Positions 1-8,959 of a stretch of 11,174 bases of DNA are shown here, piece by piece. Position 1 is the stretch's first letter; every line of letters begins with the position of its first letter. The position numbers and the translations under genes were made by a program. The notes beneath the pieces were generated by a model. It saw nothing but the letters and a program-made list of their open reading frames with translations. It did not search any database and was not told the origin of the DNA. The DNA comes from Fragilaria radians (lineage: Eukaryota > Bacillariophyta > Fragilariophyceae > Fragilariales > Fragilariaceae), in NCBI GenBank assembly GCA_900642245.1, contig CAAAJI010000514.1:1-11174 (forward strand). Reading direction: 5' to 3'.

Positions 1-627
1 AAAAAACGGCGTTATGGTCAACTACTATGCAACAAAAGTGTAGTAATTCAGTCTAGTAAATGAGTCATTATTATGTCTACACCCTTTTCGAACCAACCCT
101 TCGATTCATTTTCAACAATAGAGGCATATCTGAATACTATTTATCAATCAAATAATAGAAGTATAAGTAGCAGGTCTTGTAGCGTGTATCATGGTGGTTC
201 AATCTGTTGCTGAAAAATGATTTTCAGTCATTAAATGTTGTGTGTTGAGTATTATATTGAATTTTTGTCGTTCTACACTGATCTATAACAAAGCGTTAGC
301 AACGCATCCTCCCAATTTTCAAACCTTTGATCCTTGTGGTACTGGATTAAGTATTGATAATTCTTTTTCAAAATGATTTGTGTTAGTTATTGCATATATT
401 ATTTAGAATATGATTTCATAATCTAGCGGCTATGATGGCAATCTCAAAGCGGAATGCATTCAATCGTCCTGGAAGTTATACCACCTATGTTCCGAATGAG
501 AGCCAGCTGCAATATTACATCTTTTTATATACCAGGTACACCGCATGATTGCCAATTGAAATCCCAGATGTTGCGCAACAGGACCAGGGACGGCTATCTT
601 CTATAGTCTCTACTCTAGTCTACCTTC

Positions 628-696
628 TTCAACTTTCTTCAAAAGAATTACACTTTTCTGCTGCTTCAACTTTCTTCATAAGAGTTAAACTTTTCT
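628..696. repeat. 37-bp tandem duplication, two units
   Basis: Unit one starts at 628 and unit two at 665. Over the 32 bases of each unit that align (628-659 and 665-696), 29 are identical. Both begin TTCAACTTTCTTCA and end ACTTTTCT. The block is pyrimidine-rich on the plus strand. It lies in DNA with no supported gene, so it looks like a local slippage or unequal-exchange duplication. Confidence 0.85.
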
Positions 697-2045
697 CCTA
701 TCGTTATAAAGTCAAGAGTTGCTCTCAATCTCATGTAATCAATCCACATATTTAGGAAAGTTTATTTGTATCTTTCGCAACAATACTAGTCCAAGTGTCA
801 AGGCCTTTTCTTGCCCACTCCCGCAATAATCGTTATTTTAGCTATAATTCTTTGAAAAAACATGAAGAAAGAAATGAAAAAGACACATGCAGAGAAAGAA
901 GTATTTTGCTTTTATGCTCGACCACAAGAAATTGGTGTGTCAATCGAGGCTGAAAATATATTGAAAGTTAAATGTAATATCTGCATAGTACTGCTAAGTA
1001 CTTTGAATAAGCTTACTATGAACACTATCATTCTCACATTGGAAAAGAAAGAAAATATGAATAGAACAACAGCAAAGATTTTTATAGAATCTGAAAATAG
1101 AGTGAGCAAATTACTTTCTTGCTTGTTAACTTAACTGAGATTAAACTGGATGAATAGTGTAATCAGAGGGGGAACTCTGATTTTCAAAACTAATGATCTG
1201 TGACAGCAGCCTTAGGGCAACAAATTGGGAAAACCTAAGGGATTTCCTCAAAATTGAGTCATTATGACCACATGCTAGCTCAAAGTATGAACTTAAAAAA
1301 TAACTGTTGTGAAACATCTGTTCATCCTCTCCCTTTTGATACTTCGCCTTGATGATGCAGCTCCTCAAGAGTTGTGTGCACGTCCCCCAAACGCAATCAG
1401 GCAACTGGATTTTTTCTGACTGCTCATGACAAAACTGATGACATGTACTTGGCTGTATGAAAAATAAGATACATTCAACATTTATTTATCATACTATTAA
1501 TCAAGGTTAAATGTAGGATACTTCAAAATCAATCGACAATTAATTATGACTTCTTTTGTTCACATTAATTCATGAATCCTAAGTCAAGGCGATTGATTTT
1601 CCTTTATCACGTTCTCGAAGTTTGAGCATCAAGTTAACTTTGAAAACTTTCTAGGTGGTGTACTTGAATCTGCAATTTTACATGGACCGCTTTTGATTTG
1701 TTCCCACACTTCTATCATTTAAGAAGCATGAATGCAGGGGTTGCTTTCAAATTAATACGGGAAACAATTGTTGCTATATGATAGTGCTTGCCTTTAACAT
1801 ACTTCTTTGGTTATTCTGATTAGTCTATAATTCTCTTCCTTAACTCTGACCCGCTGGGTTCATACTTAGTCGACTTTCTCCGTCTCAAATTCGGTTTCCC
1901 CGTAAGGAAATCCATCATCGTGGATCTTATCTCTGAACAAAGACCTGTAAGCTTGATGCTGTCATGGTAAAGTGATAAAGACGCCTATCAGAAGGCTAAA
2001 ACATCTTTACACACCTTCCAAAACATTTACACATTCCAAGTACAT

Positions 2046-2058
2046 CAATCAATCAATC
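2046..2058. repeat. Short CAAT microsatellite
   Basis: Three and a quarter copies of CAAT in a row (CAATCAATCAATC). A shorter run of the same kind lies near 10006. Simple slippage repeat with no other feature attached. Confidence 0.7.
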
Positions 2059-2575
2059 CTATTTTCATTGTAAAGAAGTGATTCAATACCACTAGTGTTT
2101 TCTTTGAATTCATTCATTCTAACCTAAGACGAATTCTTGATGCATAATAAGATAGAATTCAACATTTGTCTAGCTGTACATCAACCTTAACATCATTCTT
2201 TTATCCTCCAACTCGGAAAAACCGGTTGGACTCGAAAATGAGAAAAGTGAATTCACAACAAATTGCGAAAGCTCATCTTCAGTTTCATCCTACAATTGGG
2301 GAAAACGGGGTTAAAGTTGGCTTTACAGACCAATATGTAGAATCGATCCAATGGATTTAAAACAGACGGTTTACAGGAGTACCAACATTAAGGATAATCA
2401 CTTCTTCATGCTCATAACCTTAAAATCTTTTCATTATCTTTGGACCCACTTATACTCTAACTGAAGTCAAATCAACACCAAACCCATGCACAACTTTGAC
2501 TAAAGAGTTCTTGATGAGATTGAATGGGAAGTGTAAGGCACTAGTTGTGAAATGTGCTGGCTGTCCCAATTTTTG

Positions 2576-3219
2576 TCAGTCTATTTGTATCCTGGCTTTT
2601 GCTTTATTCTTTGTAAACCATGTCGTCATTGCTGCTACTTTTGCTTCAGCCTTGATATCATAAAAACGTTGTTTCCATAAACTTGTAATTTCTCTCTCTT
2701 CCTTTTCCTTTATCTTTGGCATCCCTCCGAATTTAGAATTCTCTTCTCTTACTTCTTCCTCTTTCAAAGTCATTCCTTCTCCCAAGGAGATAATTTCTGT
2801 TGTCGTCACCAATTATAGTATGCATACTTTCTTTTTCCATCCAATCTGCCTGTCGTTTGAGGTGTGAAACTGATTTTATTTTGGTGACTCATTGCATAAC
2901 TGTAACCTTCCCCTGTGGGAAGGTACTCCCTAGGCATATACAATGGCTTTTCAATCACAATTGAATGGATTCTCAGGTAAGTGGGCGTGCCTACAGCTGC
3001 TGAAGCATCTAACTCTTCCTCTGGAACACCAGCTCATGGTACTGTGAACAGAAACACTCTAGCTTCAGGAAATGGCATCAATGGATTCTGAGGCCATAAT
3101 TCAAAAATCATATTTTGCACACCCGTTTTTTTTGTACTTTTTACATTTCTTGTAACCATTCTTAGCGTGATCTTTTTTTCCCCACCCAACTTTACGTCAT
3201 TGTCATCAATGCAAGTCAT
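2576..3219 (-). pseudogene. Decayed coding sequence of unknown family
   Basis: On the minus strand the frame from 3219 runs down to a TGA at 2791-2789 with only one other stop, a TGA at 3036-3034. The frame then appears to shift, and 78 more codons run from 2812 to a TGA at 2578-2576. The middle stretch is rich in Gly, Ala, Pro and Glu, with many codons starting with G or A (for example AGVPEEELDASAAVG and LYMPREYLPTGEGYSYAM), which looks like real protein. Shorter open pieces continue the pattern on both sides, roughly 3480-3240 and 2575-2430, in changing frames. No ATG, splice or domain set gives an intact protein. I do not recognise the family. Chance open frames cannot be excluded: about one such run would be expected in a window this size and composition. 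It could be an old transposon gene or a dead host gene. Confidence 0.4.
2905..2924. repeat. Perfect 8-bp hairpin inside the minus-strand relic
   Basis: ACCTTCCC and GGGAAGGT are exact inverted copies around the loop CTGT. The stem is GC-rich for this region. No poly-T run follows, and it lies within the coding-like relic, so it may be chance or part of the former coding sequence. Confidence 0.6.
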
Positions 3220-3240
3220 TTATTGACCTTAGTGTTTGAG

Positions 3241-3987
3241 CTAGTTTCAACTGCAGTACCTTTATCTCAAAAATTATGGTGATCATTCAACCACTGTAGT
3301 GCTCACATTTAGCATAATTGATTGAAGTCGTTGCACTTCGTCGCCAATACTGTCGACACTATTAAGGTGTTACTTTCTTTTGAGTTATTTTTAGATAACT
3401 ATTAAAATACAGTGGAGTCCACTGCGTGTCACATACTGACAAAAGAATTAATACTATTTCTGGCAGCTGCTGTGGTGGCACCAAAAAGGGGGCATTGACC
3501 TACGTGAGAATATCGTTTATACACGTATTCGTAAATACGCACATGGATTCGGGATTCACTTATCCGATTTAAGGAGGAATGCATTTTGATAAGTTTAGTG
3601 GCGTTCAAGTTTTCAAATTAGATCCCCTTTTCATTGCACCGACGAAAGACGGTAGATTAAAGAAAGATACTTCGGTGACTTTCAGTACCATTCCAGCTTT
3701 CACTCAGCGTATTATCTCTCTCCTCTAGGGAAACTTATAACTTCACGTTACAGCCTTCAAAGCCCGGACTATTTGACCACTGAATTGAGAAAAGGATCAT
3801 CTAAACAAAATTGAGGGTGACGCTCCCAAGAAGGATTTTAATACTTTAACAGAGTTGTATAATCGTCGAATTCTCTAATTAAACTTTTTATATGCCAGAA
3901 TTGCAGGGTAAGAGTCAAATTCAAGGTAGCCTGCTTGTTAAGAAGGGGGAGTGAACTGTGAACTTATCCATTTGAACCGGGAAAGCC
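3241..3987 (+). promoter_or_regulatory. Upstream region of the kinase gene
   Basis: Spacer directly 5' of the kinase start codon. It holds a TATA-like run (TTTTTATATG, 3885-3894) about 95 bases before the ATG, and a 15-base near-palindrome CAGTGGA-G-TCCACTG at 3410-3424. The first part overlaps possible upstream remains of the minus-strand relic. Neither motif is proven to be a control site. A 5' UTR is implied by the in-frame TGA at 3973-3975, which separates upstream frames from the start codon. Confidence 0.3.
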
Positions 3988-6588
3988 ATGGAAAGCGATG
4001 GGAAATCTGTTACAGAGCATCGAAAATGGAGCATGCTCAAAACAATTCGGCGTGCAAAATCTGAAGATTTTCGATACGGTGACTTCCCTCCTGATATTCC
4101 GGAAGGAGAAGAGCCACCTCTCACCCCTCGAAGCTCTCACTCAGTGCTAAGTCATCCTTCAACACCTCCAAAAAAATTGTGGGAAAGACAGTATCGATCG
4201 TTTCTTAAAAAAAAAGATTCTGGCCACACCTTTGGCGATGTCGATATGCTGACCAACCATCCATTATCTACGGATCAGCAATTCTCAGCTCAAAAGCATA
4301 AATTTTTGCTTAAAACCATATCTAAGACAAAGCTAAGCTCTGATATGACCGTAAAAGGGGGGAATATTTTCTCCCATGCTTTCCCGAAAGATACAAGTAG
4401 AGGCTCTGTTCCTAGTTTATCTAGACAATCAAAGTCTATGGATACGTTAGACACAACATTGAGACGCGGCCAAGAGAAAGGTACATCTCCAACAATCCAA
4501 AGACGCACGAATCCGAATTTTGATGACGAGGCACCCCCAGTTCCCATTTTCCCTTTCCACAAAGGCAGTATTCCTCATACATCTTCATTGCTTGCTATGC
4601 GGTCTGCTCAAGCATCTGGCCCCAGCAACCTTTCCGTAGCCTTAGAGATTCCTGATGATGCGGATGCTGAATCGGGATCACATTCTGTTAAGGATCAAAA
4701 TACATCATTACCATCTGGATTGGCTATGGCCGTCAAAAAGCCAACAAGTACAGAGATGAAAAAGGCTTTCACTCAATTTCATAACTCACAAGCCTACGCC
4801 AAGGATTCAACCTCGGCATTCCTTGGCGAGGATACAAGCATGTATGGAAACTCTTTCTTTGGAGTGTACAATCAGTCCGCAATGCCTCAAAACGAGAGTG
4901 AGTAAAATCCCTGTTGCCAAACTTTCATGCACTACTTTCTTACAAAGAATTTATAGTTCATACTTCCAGGGGTGCATCCCGCTTTACCGAGCTAAACCGA
5001 CCAATAAGTAAGTCGTTGGATTTTTCTAGTGAGTCAATAATACACAAATCGCAGAGGATGTTAAAAGCTGTTGGCGGTCCCGAAACTTGGAATCCTGGAC
5101 GGCGATACCTTATTGCACCTTCCATTTTAGCGACATGTCCACTACAAGTACTTCCAAAGCTATCTGGATCGAAAAATATCACAACTTTTGAAGAGACGTT
5201 CTTTGGAATACTAGAATTAGGTTCTGCCACTATAGCTTATCTTGGCAAACGCCAAGATTCTCTTGGTTGGTCAACGTGCACATTAGTTCTCCGTCAAAAT
5301 TATCTTCTTGAGTATGAAATGGATGTGGGTATTACGGGTATCCCCCGTGGCTTTGCTCATCTCCAGAATGCAAAAGCCTATCCTCATCGTGAATTCTTGA
5401 ATGCTCTGGAGCTGGAATTTTTCGGCAGCCCTTGTGCAAAAGCAGACAAGCGAAAAGTAAGTGCTTTGAATAGTAGTTTCAAGTTTCAAATATTGAATTA
5501 ATGATCAACGCTCTCTAGCTCCTTATCAGGGTGGACAAAACGTCTGACCGCGATAGATGGGTTACTTCCTTAAATATTGCCTCCAATATTACCGTTCGTG
5601 ATTTGTATGACTTCGATGAGAACGTAAAAATTGGACAAGGACGGTATGCATCTGTTTTTAAAGCTCGACGCCGAGGAATTCAAGATAATTCATGTGATTG
5701 TGCCATCAAAATTGTTGACAAAACCGAATTTTGGAGCAGAGTTGTAAAAAATATGGAAAGAGCAGATACTTTAGTTCGCGAGGCCTCCATTCAGGCAACG
5801 TTGACTTCAAAGGGTACCGGTATACCTTCTGTGCTAAAATTGAGCGGCTTATTTGAAACATCTGAAGTTTTGGTGTTTGAAGTAGAATTGCTTGAAGGCA
5901 CAGACTTGTTTCATCATATTTCAACCAAAAACCTTTTGTGCGAATCCGAGGCTGCCAATATTGTTCATGACATACTTGTATGCTTGGACGCCATGTGTAG
6001 ATTTGGCATCGCTCATCGGGATATAAAGCCAGCAAACATCCTCATTTGTGATAAAGCAAGAACTGGAGTGCACATTAAAGTTGCTGACTTTGGTATGGCT
6101 ACGTTTGCTGGTGTGGATGGGCTATTACGCGGGCGCTGCGGAACTCCCGGATATGTAGCACCTGAAATATTCTCCGCTGGTGTTCATGGGGGATATAGTA
6201 ACAAAGTTGATATATTCTCCACTGGTGTTATACTTTATGTTATGCTTTGTGGATACGAGCCATTTTATGGGGAAACCGACGCAGAATTAATTCTCGCCAA
6301 TAAAGAAGCCAATCTGGATTTTCCCGATGCTGATTGGAAAACGAGTAAGTATACCGGCCGAAAAAGATCTATGTTTCATTATGTTTGCCTTACTCAATAA
6401 AATGCTTAGTATCATCGTCGGCTCGAAGCTTAGTGCAAGCAATGTTGGAAAGAGATCCGAACAAAAGAATCAGCGCTCAACAAGCTCTGATGCATCCATG
6501 GATTACTAGTCATAACATTTCTATCATAAAGTCGTCGAGCAGTGAATGGAATGGAGCTGCAACTGGGGCTGCCTGCTCAATATGCTGA
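3988..6588 (+). CDS. PH-domain CAMK-like Ser/Thr protein kinase (4 exons, 804 aa)
   Basis: Exons are 3988-4897, 4957-5456, 5519-6344 and 6410-6588; together they make 2415 bases, exactly 805 codons with the stop. The start has a good context (gccATGG) and an in-frame stop 15 bases upstream. Residues 1 to about 380 look disordered, rich in Ser, Thr and Pro, with Thr-Pro sites at 46-47 and 59-60 and a Pro-rich patch at 178-190. A PH domain spans about 385-490; the final-helix Trp is 484, and intron 2 splits the domain. The kinase domain, about 500-777, has every catalytic motif: glycine loop GQGRYASV 509-516, Lys534, helix-C Glu near 558, HRD 636-638 with Asn643, DFG 660-662, CGTPGYVAPE ending 686, Asp701, and HPWI at 774-777. 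It should be active. PH-before-kinase order recalls PKD and Akt, but the kinase motifs are CAMK-like; there are no C1 domains, EF-hands or clear calmodulin site. PH domains often bind phosphoinositides, so membrane recruitment is inferred. The C-terminus is less sure than the rest. Confidence 0.93.
4898..4956 (+). other. Intron 1 of the kinase gene (59 nt)
   Basis: Starts GTGAGT and ends TTTATAG. It splits codon 304 after its first base (A|TT, Ile). Retention gives a stop at 4903-4905. A CAG 13 bases further on (4967-4969) looks like a better acceptor, but using it reaches TAA at 4993-4995, so only the TAG at 4954-4956 keeps the PH and kinase domains in frame. Confidence 0.85.
5457..5518 (+). 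other. Intron 2 of the kinase gene (62 nt)
   Basis: Starts GTAAGT and ends CTCTCTAG, falling between codons 470 and 471. Joining restores the PH-domain strand KRK|LLIRVDKTSDRDRW. A CAG acceptor 11 bases downstream (5527-5529) would lead to TGA at 5545-5547. Retention leads to TAA at 5499-5501. Confidence 0.87.
6345..6409 (+). other. Intron 3 of the kinase gene (65 nt)
   Basis: Starts GTAAGT and ends ATGCTTAG. It splits codon 746 after its first base (A|TA, Ile). The join gives DWKT-ISSSARSLVQAML, the usual run into the last kinase subdomains. Retention gives TAA at 6398-6400. Confidence 0.9.
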
Positions 6589-6626
6589 TTTGTTCATTTA
6601 TAACTTCTCTTTTCCTTCTCACACAG
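6542..6626 (+). other. Possible fourth intron or alternative 3' end of the kinase gene
   Basis: A textbook acceptor lies just past the annotated stop: TGCTGAT near 6582, then a long pyrimidine tract ending TTCTCACACAG at 6626. The best partner donor I see is the weak GTGAAT at 6542. This 85-nt splice would replace the last 14 residues with 12 others and stop at TAA 6664-6666. A further acceptor-like TGTAG ends at 6690. Without splicing, the protein ends Cys-Ser-Ile-Cys at the TGA 6586-6588. Confidence 0.3.
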
Positions 6627-6872
6627 TAAGGTTGACTGCAGAGTTGAGGAGATACCGATACTTTTAAGTCCATTTGTTTGACATCTGTAGAATGTTTCTT
6701 CGCCATTGGAGACCTCTCTTTGATCATCAACGAACTTGGAAATGCGGAAAGTGCTAAGATTTGGTTAGTTCTCTCCTTCTCTCAAAGGGTATCGAATTAG
6801 CTTTCATCACAGAAATGATGTCAAAAGTTGTCATTAGCTATATGTCTTGTGTGTTTAGGTAGTTGCGCTAGG

Positions 6873-6965
6873 AATAAATGCGTCGTTTCGCATGTGTATT
6901 TATTCTTCACTGTCTGGAGAGAGTTTCCGTTCAGATTAACTCTCAAATACCCCGTTTTGAATAAA
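6873..6965 (+). terminator. Candidate polyadenylation signals of the kinase gene
   Basis: Two exact AATAAA hexamers lie at 6873-6878 and 6960-6965, about 285 and 370 bases after the stop codon. That is a plausible 3' UTR length. The hexamer is common in AT-rich DNA and many protists do not need it, so this is only suggestive. Confidence 0.25.
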
Positions 6966-7451
6966 CTTTGGATGCGATAACTGTGGGAACTACTTTACAA
7001 TATTAACTATTGGAAAATTGCATAAGCAAACTGTTGGCTTCAACGGAAGTTCAGTTGGAGAGCGACATTCATTTCAGTGTGATTCAGATAGTGTTTGTGC
7101 TCAACCGAGTACAAATAACATTGCTTCGTCCTTCATTCTTTCACAAAATCGCGAAGAAGATTACAACATAATCAGATTAAGAGGCTATTTTTGCTTGCAC
7201 TGAATACAATCAATGCATTAAGGAAACATATAAGGATGATAATGCTGCTTTGTCACTTGATTTATTTTTAAAGTATTCATTCTCATTCCTCTTTTTTGCA
7301 CTTTCTGTTAACTTATTTCAAGATTCGATTTAATGTTTCAGTTCATCACTTCCCAACCTTCTTAACGTACTATCCACGTAAATGGACTGCTTGAGAAACT
7401 TTAATAGAATTAATGTAGCTGAAAATAATTACAAATCCCATATTGAATCTG

Positions 7452-7485
7452 ACCTGAGGTATGCTCCCCCCTCCCCCCGTCAGGT
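7452..7485. repeat. C-rich tract between short inverted arms
   Basis: Six C, one T, six C at 7466-7478, an extreme composition for this AT-rich spacer. It is enclosed by ACCTGA (7452-7457) and TCAGGT (7480-7485), exact inverted copies. The minus strand is thus a G6-A-G6 run, which could stack but has only two long G blocks. Confidence 0.6.
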
Positions 7486-7695
7486 AGAGCTCAGTATGCC
7501 CCGAAAAACTTTAATAAAGGTACTTCAAACTTACCTTTGAGTATACATTGGACAGCCGAGGAATGGGATTACTATATTATTTCATTCACAACTTTGAAAA
7601 TGAATATTGGCAACACCATACAAAATGCTCTAATTTTGTAATCTTATTTCTTGAATCATTTTAACAAAATTTTGACATCATGAAAAGTTGCGACT

Positions 7696-7916
7696 ACCGT
7701 AATTTGCGTTGTTTAAGGGATGGGGAATGTACATGAATCACTTCTGAAATCTCTTAATCACCGCAAAAAGTATTTTTAAAAAACCCCTACCGTATGCCAG
7801 GGATGCATCTCTTTATCACCGCAATATTACGTTGTTAACGATGTACATGAGATTCCGTGAAGATTCCGTCAAAATCCCTTAATCACCGATATCCCTTAAT
7901 CAGCGCAAATTACGGT
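7696..7916. mobile_element. Miniature inverted-repeat element (MITE), 221 bp
   Basis: The outer 26 bases at each end (7696-7721 and 7891-7916) are inverted copies with two mismatches; the shared core is ACCGTAATTTGCG. The motif CTTAATCACCGCAA recurs in direct or near form at 7751-7766, 7809-7824, 7876-7891 and 7893-7908, and inverted at 7704-7719. ATGTACATGA occurs at 7727-7736 and 7841-7850, and an 11-base unit (GATTCCGTGAA) is doubled at 7851-7872. There is no coding capacity, so it would depend on a transposase made elsewhere. The ends are not flanked by a clear target duplication: a TA sits at the left edge (7695-7696) but TC at the right, so superfamily assignment is open. Short length, terminal inverted repeats and subterminal repeats together fit a MITE well. 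Confidence 0.75.
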
Positions 7917-8589
7917 CAAACATGAGTCAAATTGCAAACAATGCTTTGATTACACAAATGTATTACATTTTAGGTTATAATTTCCTTTGTCATGATTGGC
8001 AAATGCTCACTAACAGCACAATGTAAACTTCAATTTTTCGAGTTATTATGACACACAAACGAGGAGACAAGGTGGATACATTCACACATGTAAACGGATA
8101 GTAGACATTGTTGAGTAGCATTGAAAGTGACATCCACTTTGTCAAATTTATTAATCCACAGCACGCTCAGCTACATAGTAGATTGACCAAGCAAATGAGA
8201 ATGGCTGCAATTGCAATGTTATCTCAAGCGCTAAAAACCAATACAGAAAAAATCAAAAAAGAATTTAATTAACTTATAACTTGTCACCTATAAATGCTTT
8301 CCTCTCATTTAGCTTGTGCTATCTTTATCATCCTCTTTCTGTCATTAGGCTTAAAATTCACATTTGTGTATGTGTGAATACTATGCTTGAATGTACCGCA
8401 ACGAATGGCTACCCCTGGAGGCTTGCGTTCTTGAAATGATAGTTTTCACAATACAAGCGATGATTTCACTATGGATTGGATTCGTTCCATACGCGATTCT
8501 CTCTTCCAGAATTTAAAATAGAAATTCAGGATATTCAGATAGATGATCGTTAGGAGCCTAACAAATGATATTCTGCCACAATGAATTAA
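7917..8589. other. Intergenic DNA, no gene seen
   Basis: AT-rich, with frequent stops in all frames. The only structure noticed is a weak inverted pair ATTCACA (8356-8362) and TGTGAAT (8373-8379) around a GT-rich loop. Confidence 0.55.
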
Positions 8590-8901
8590 GTACAATCCTC
8601 ATCTTTATTGATCACATCCATCATCCGAGATGGGATAGAAATGCCTATCGAATTTCAAGAACAAAGTAGATGTTTTATTGCCGTAAATGAGGGCAAAATC
8701 ATTGTACTTTTATGAAGAAGGAGTTGTCACACTTCAACATTTCAAGCAAAAATTAAGGAAATGGTTTTTGATCGGAAAGCTCAATTCATTATTGATCTGT
8801 CACCTATTGTTGATTCGAAATCAGTACGTTTTCACCTTGGCATATTCCGATGCTCAAATGCTATTTACAATTGTGTCCTAGGAAGTCTGCTCTACGGTTA
8901 G
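8590..8901 (+). pseudogene. Short coding-like relic with one internal TGA
   Basis: One plus-strand frame stays open from about 8590 to TAG 8899-8901 except for a TGA at 8713-8715. It includes an ATG at 8641 (MPIEFQEQSRCFIAVNEGK) and, after the stop, 61 codons with a protein-like mix (FDRKAQFIIDLSPIVDSKS; HLGIFRCSNAIYNCVLGSL). I recognise no family. A run of this length with one stop is within what chance allows here, so the call rests mainly on residue composition and is weak. A different frame (8687-8881) is also open over the same DNA. Confidence 0.22.
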
Positions 8902-8959
8902 ATTTAAACTAGGTCAGAGTAAAATTATAAACTAATTTAACCTTTACTTCTTTTAGTCT

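Larger units (their letters stand above)
1..2429. other. Intergenic DNA, no supported gene
   Basis: AT-rich sequence with stops scattered through all frames. Open stretches of 60-90 codons occur on both strands (for example 862-1134 plus and 1141-1404 minus), but none shows a recognisable motif or splice-joined continuation, and such lengths are expected by chance at this base composition. What can be seen is a two-unit tandem duplication at 628-696, a loose tandem pair around 1998-2038 (ACATCTTTACACA then ACATTTACACA), a CAAT run at 2046-2058, and a small hairpin GCGTT-AGC-AACGC at 293-305. No tRNA-like or rRNA-like sequence was noticed. Confidence 0.6.
6589..7695. other. 3' UTR and intergenic spacer
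   Basis: The first few hundred bases are probably 3' UTR. Beyond that no gene is supported. A 61-codon open frame at 7018-7203 (plus) shows no motif. The segment AAACTTTAATA occurs twice, near 7395 and 7505, around the C-rich tract at 7466-7478. Confidence 0.5.

Noticed and set aside
862..1134. 90-codon plus-strand open frame, Lys/Ile/Glu-rich
   Set aside because: Its make-up follows from the A-rich base composition; there is no domain and no supporting start or splice context.
1141..1404. 87-codon minus-strand open frame starting ATG
   Set aside because: No motif, no continuation by splicing, and a length expected by chance in AT-rich DNA; kept as part of the intergenic stretch.
2166..2360. 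64-codon plus-strand open frame
   Set aside because: Starts at a non-ATG codon, shows no motif and has no splice partner.
3034..3036. TGA read as selenocysteine in the minus-strand relic
   Set aside because: No Cys/Sec redox motif around it, no SECIS-like structure looked convincing, and other frame breaks nearby point to decay.
4290..4562. 90-codon minus-strand frame inside kinase exon 1
   Set aside because: Antisense shadow of a supported coding exon.
7018..7203. 61-codon frame after the kinase gene, considered as a 3' exon
   Set aside because: Begins with TTG, lacks a matching donor in the kinase gene, and shows no known motif.
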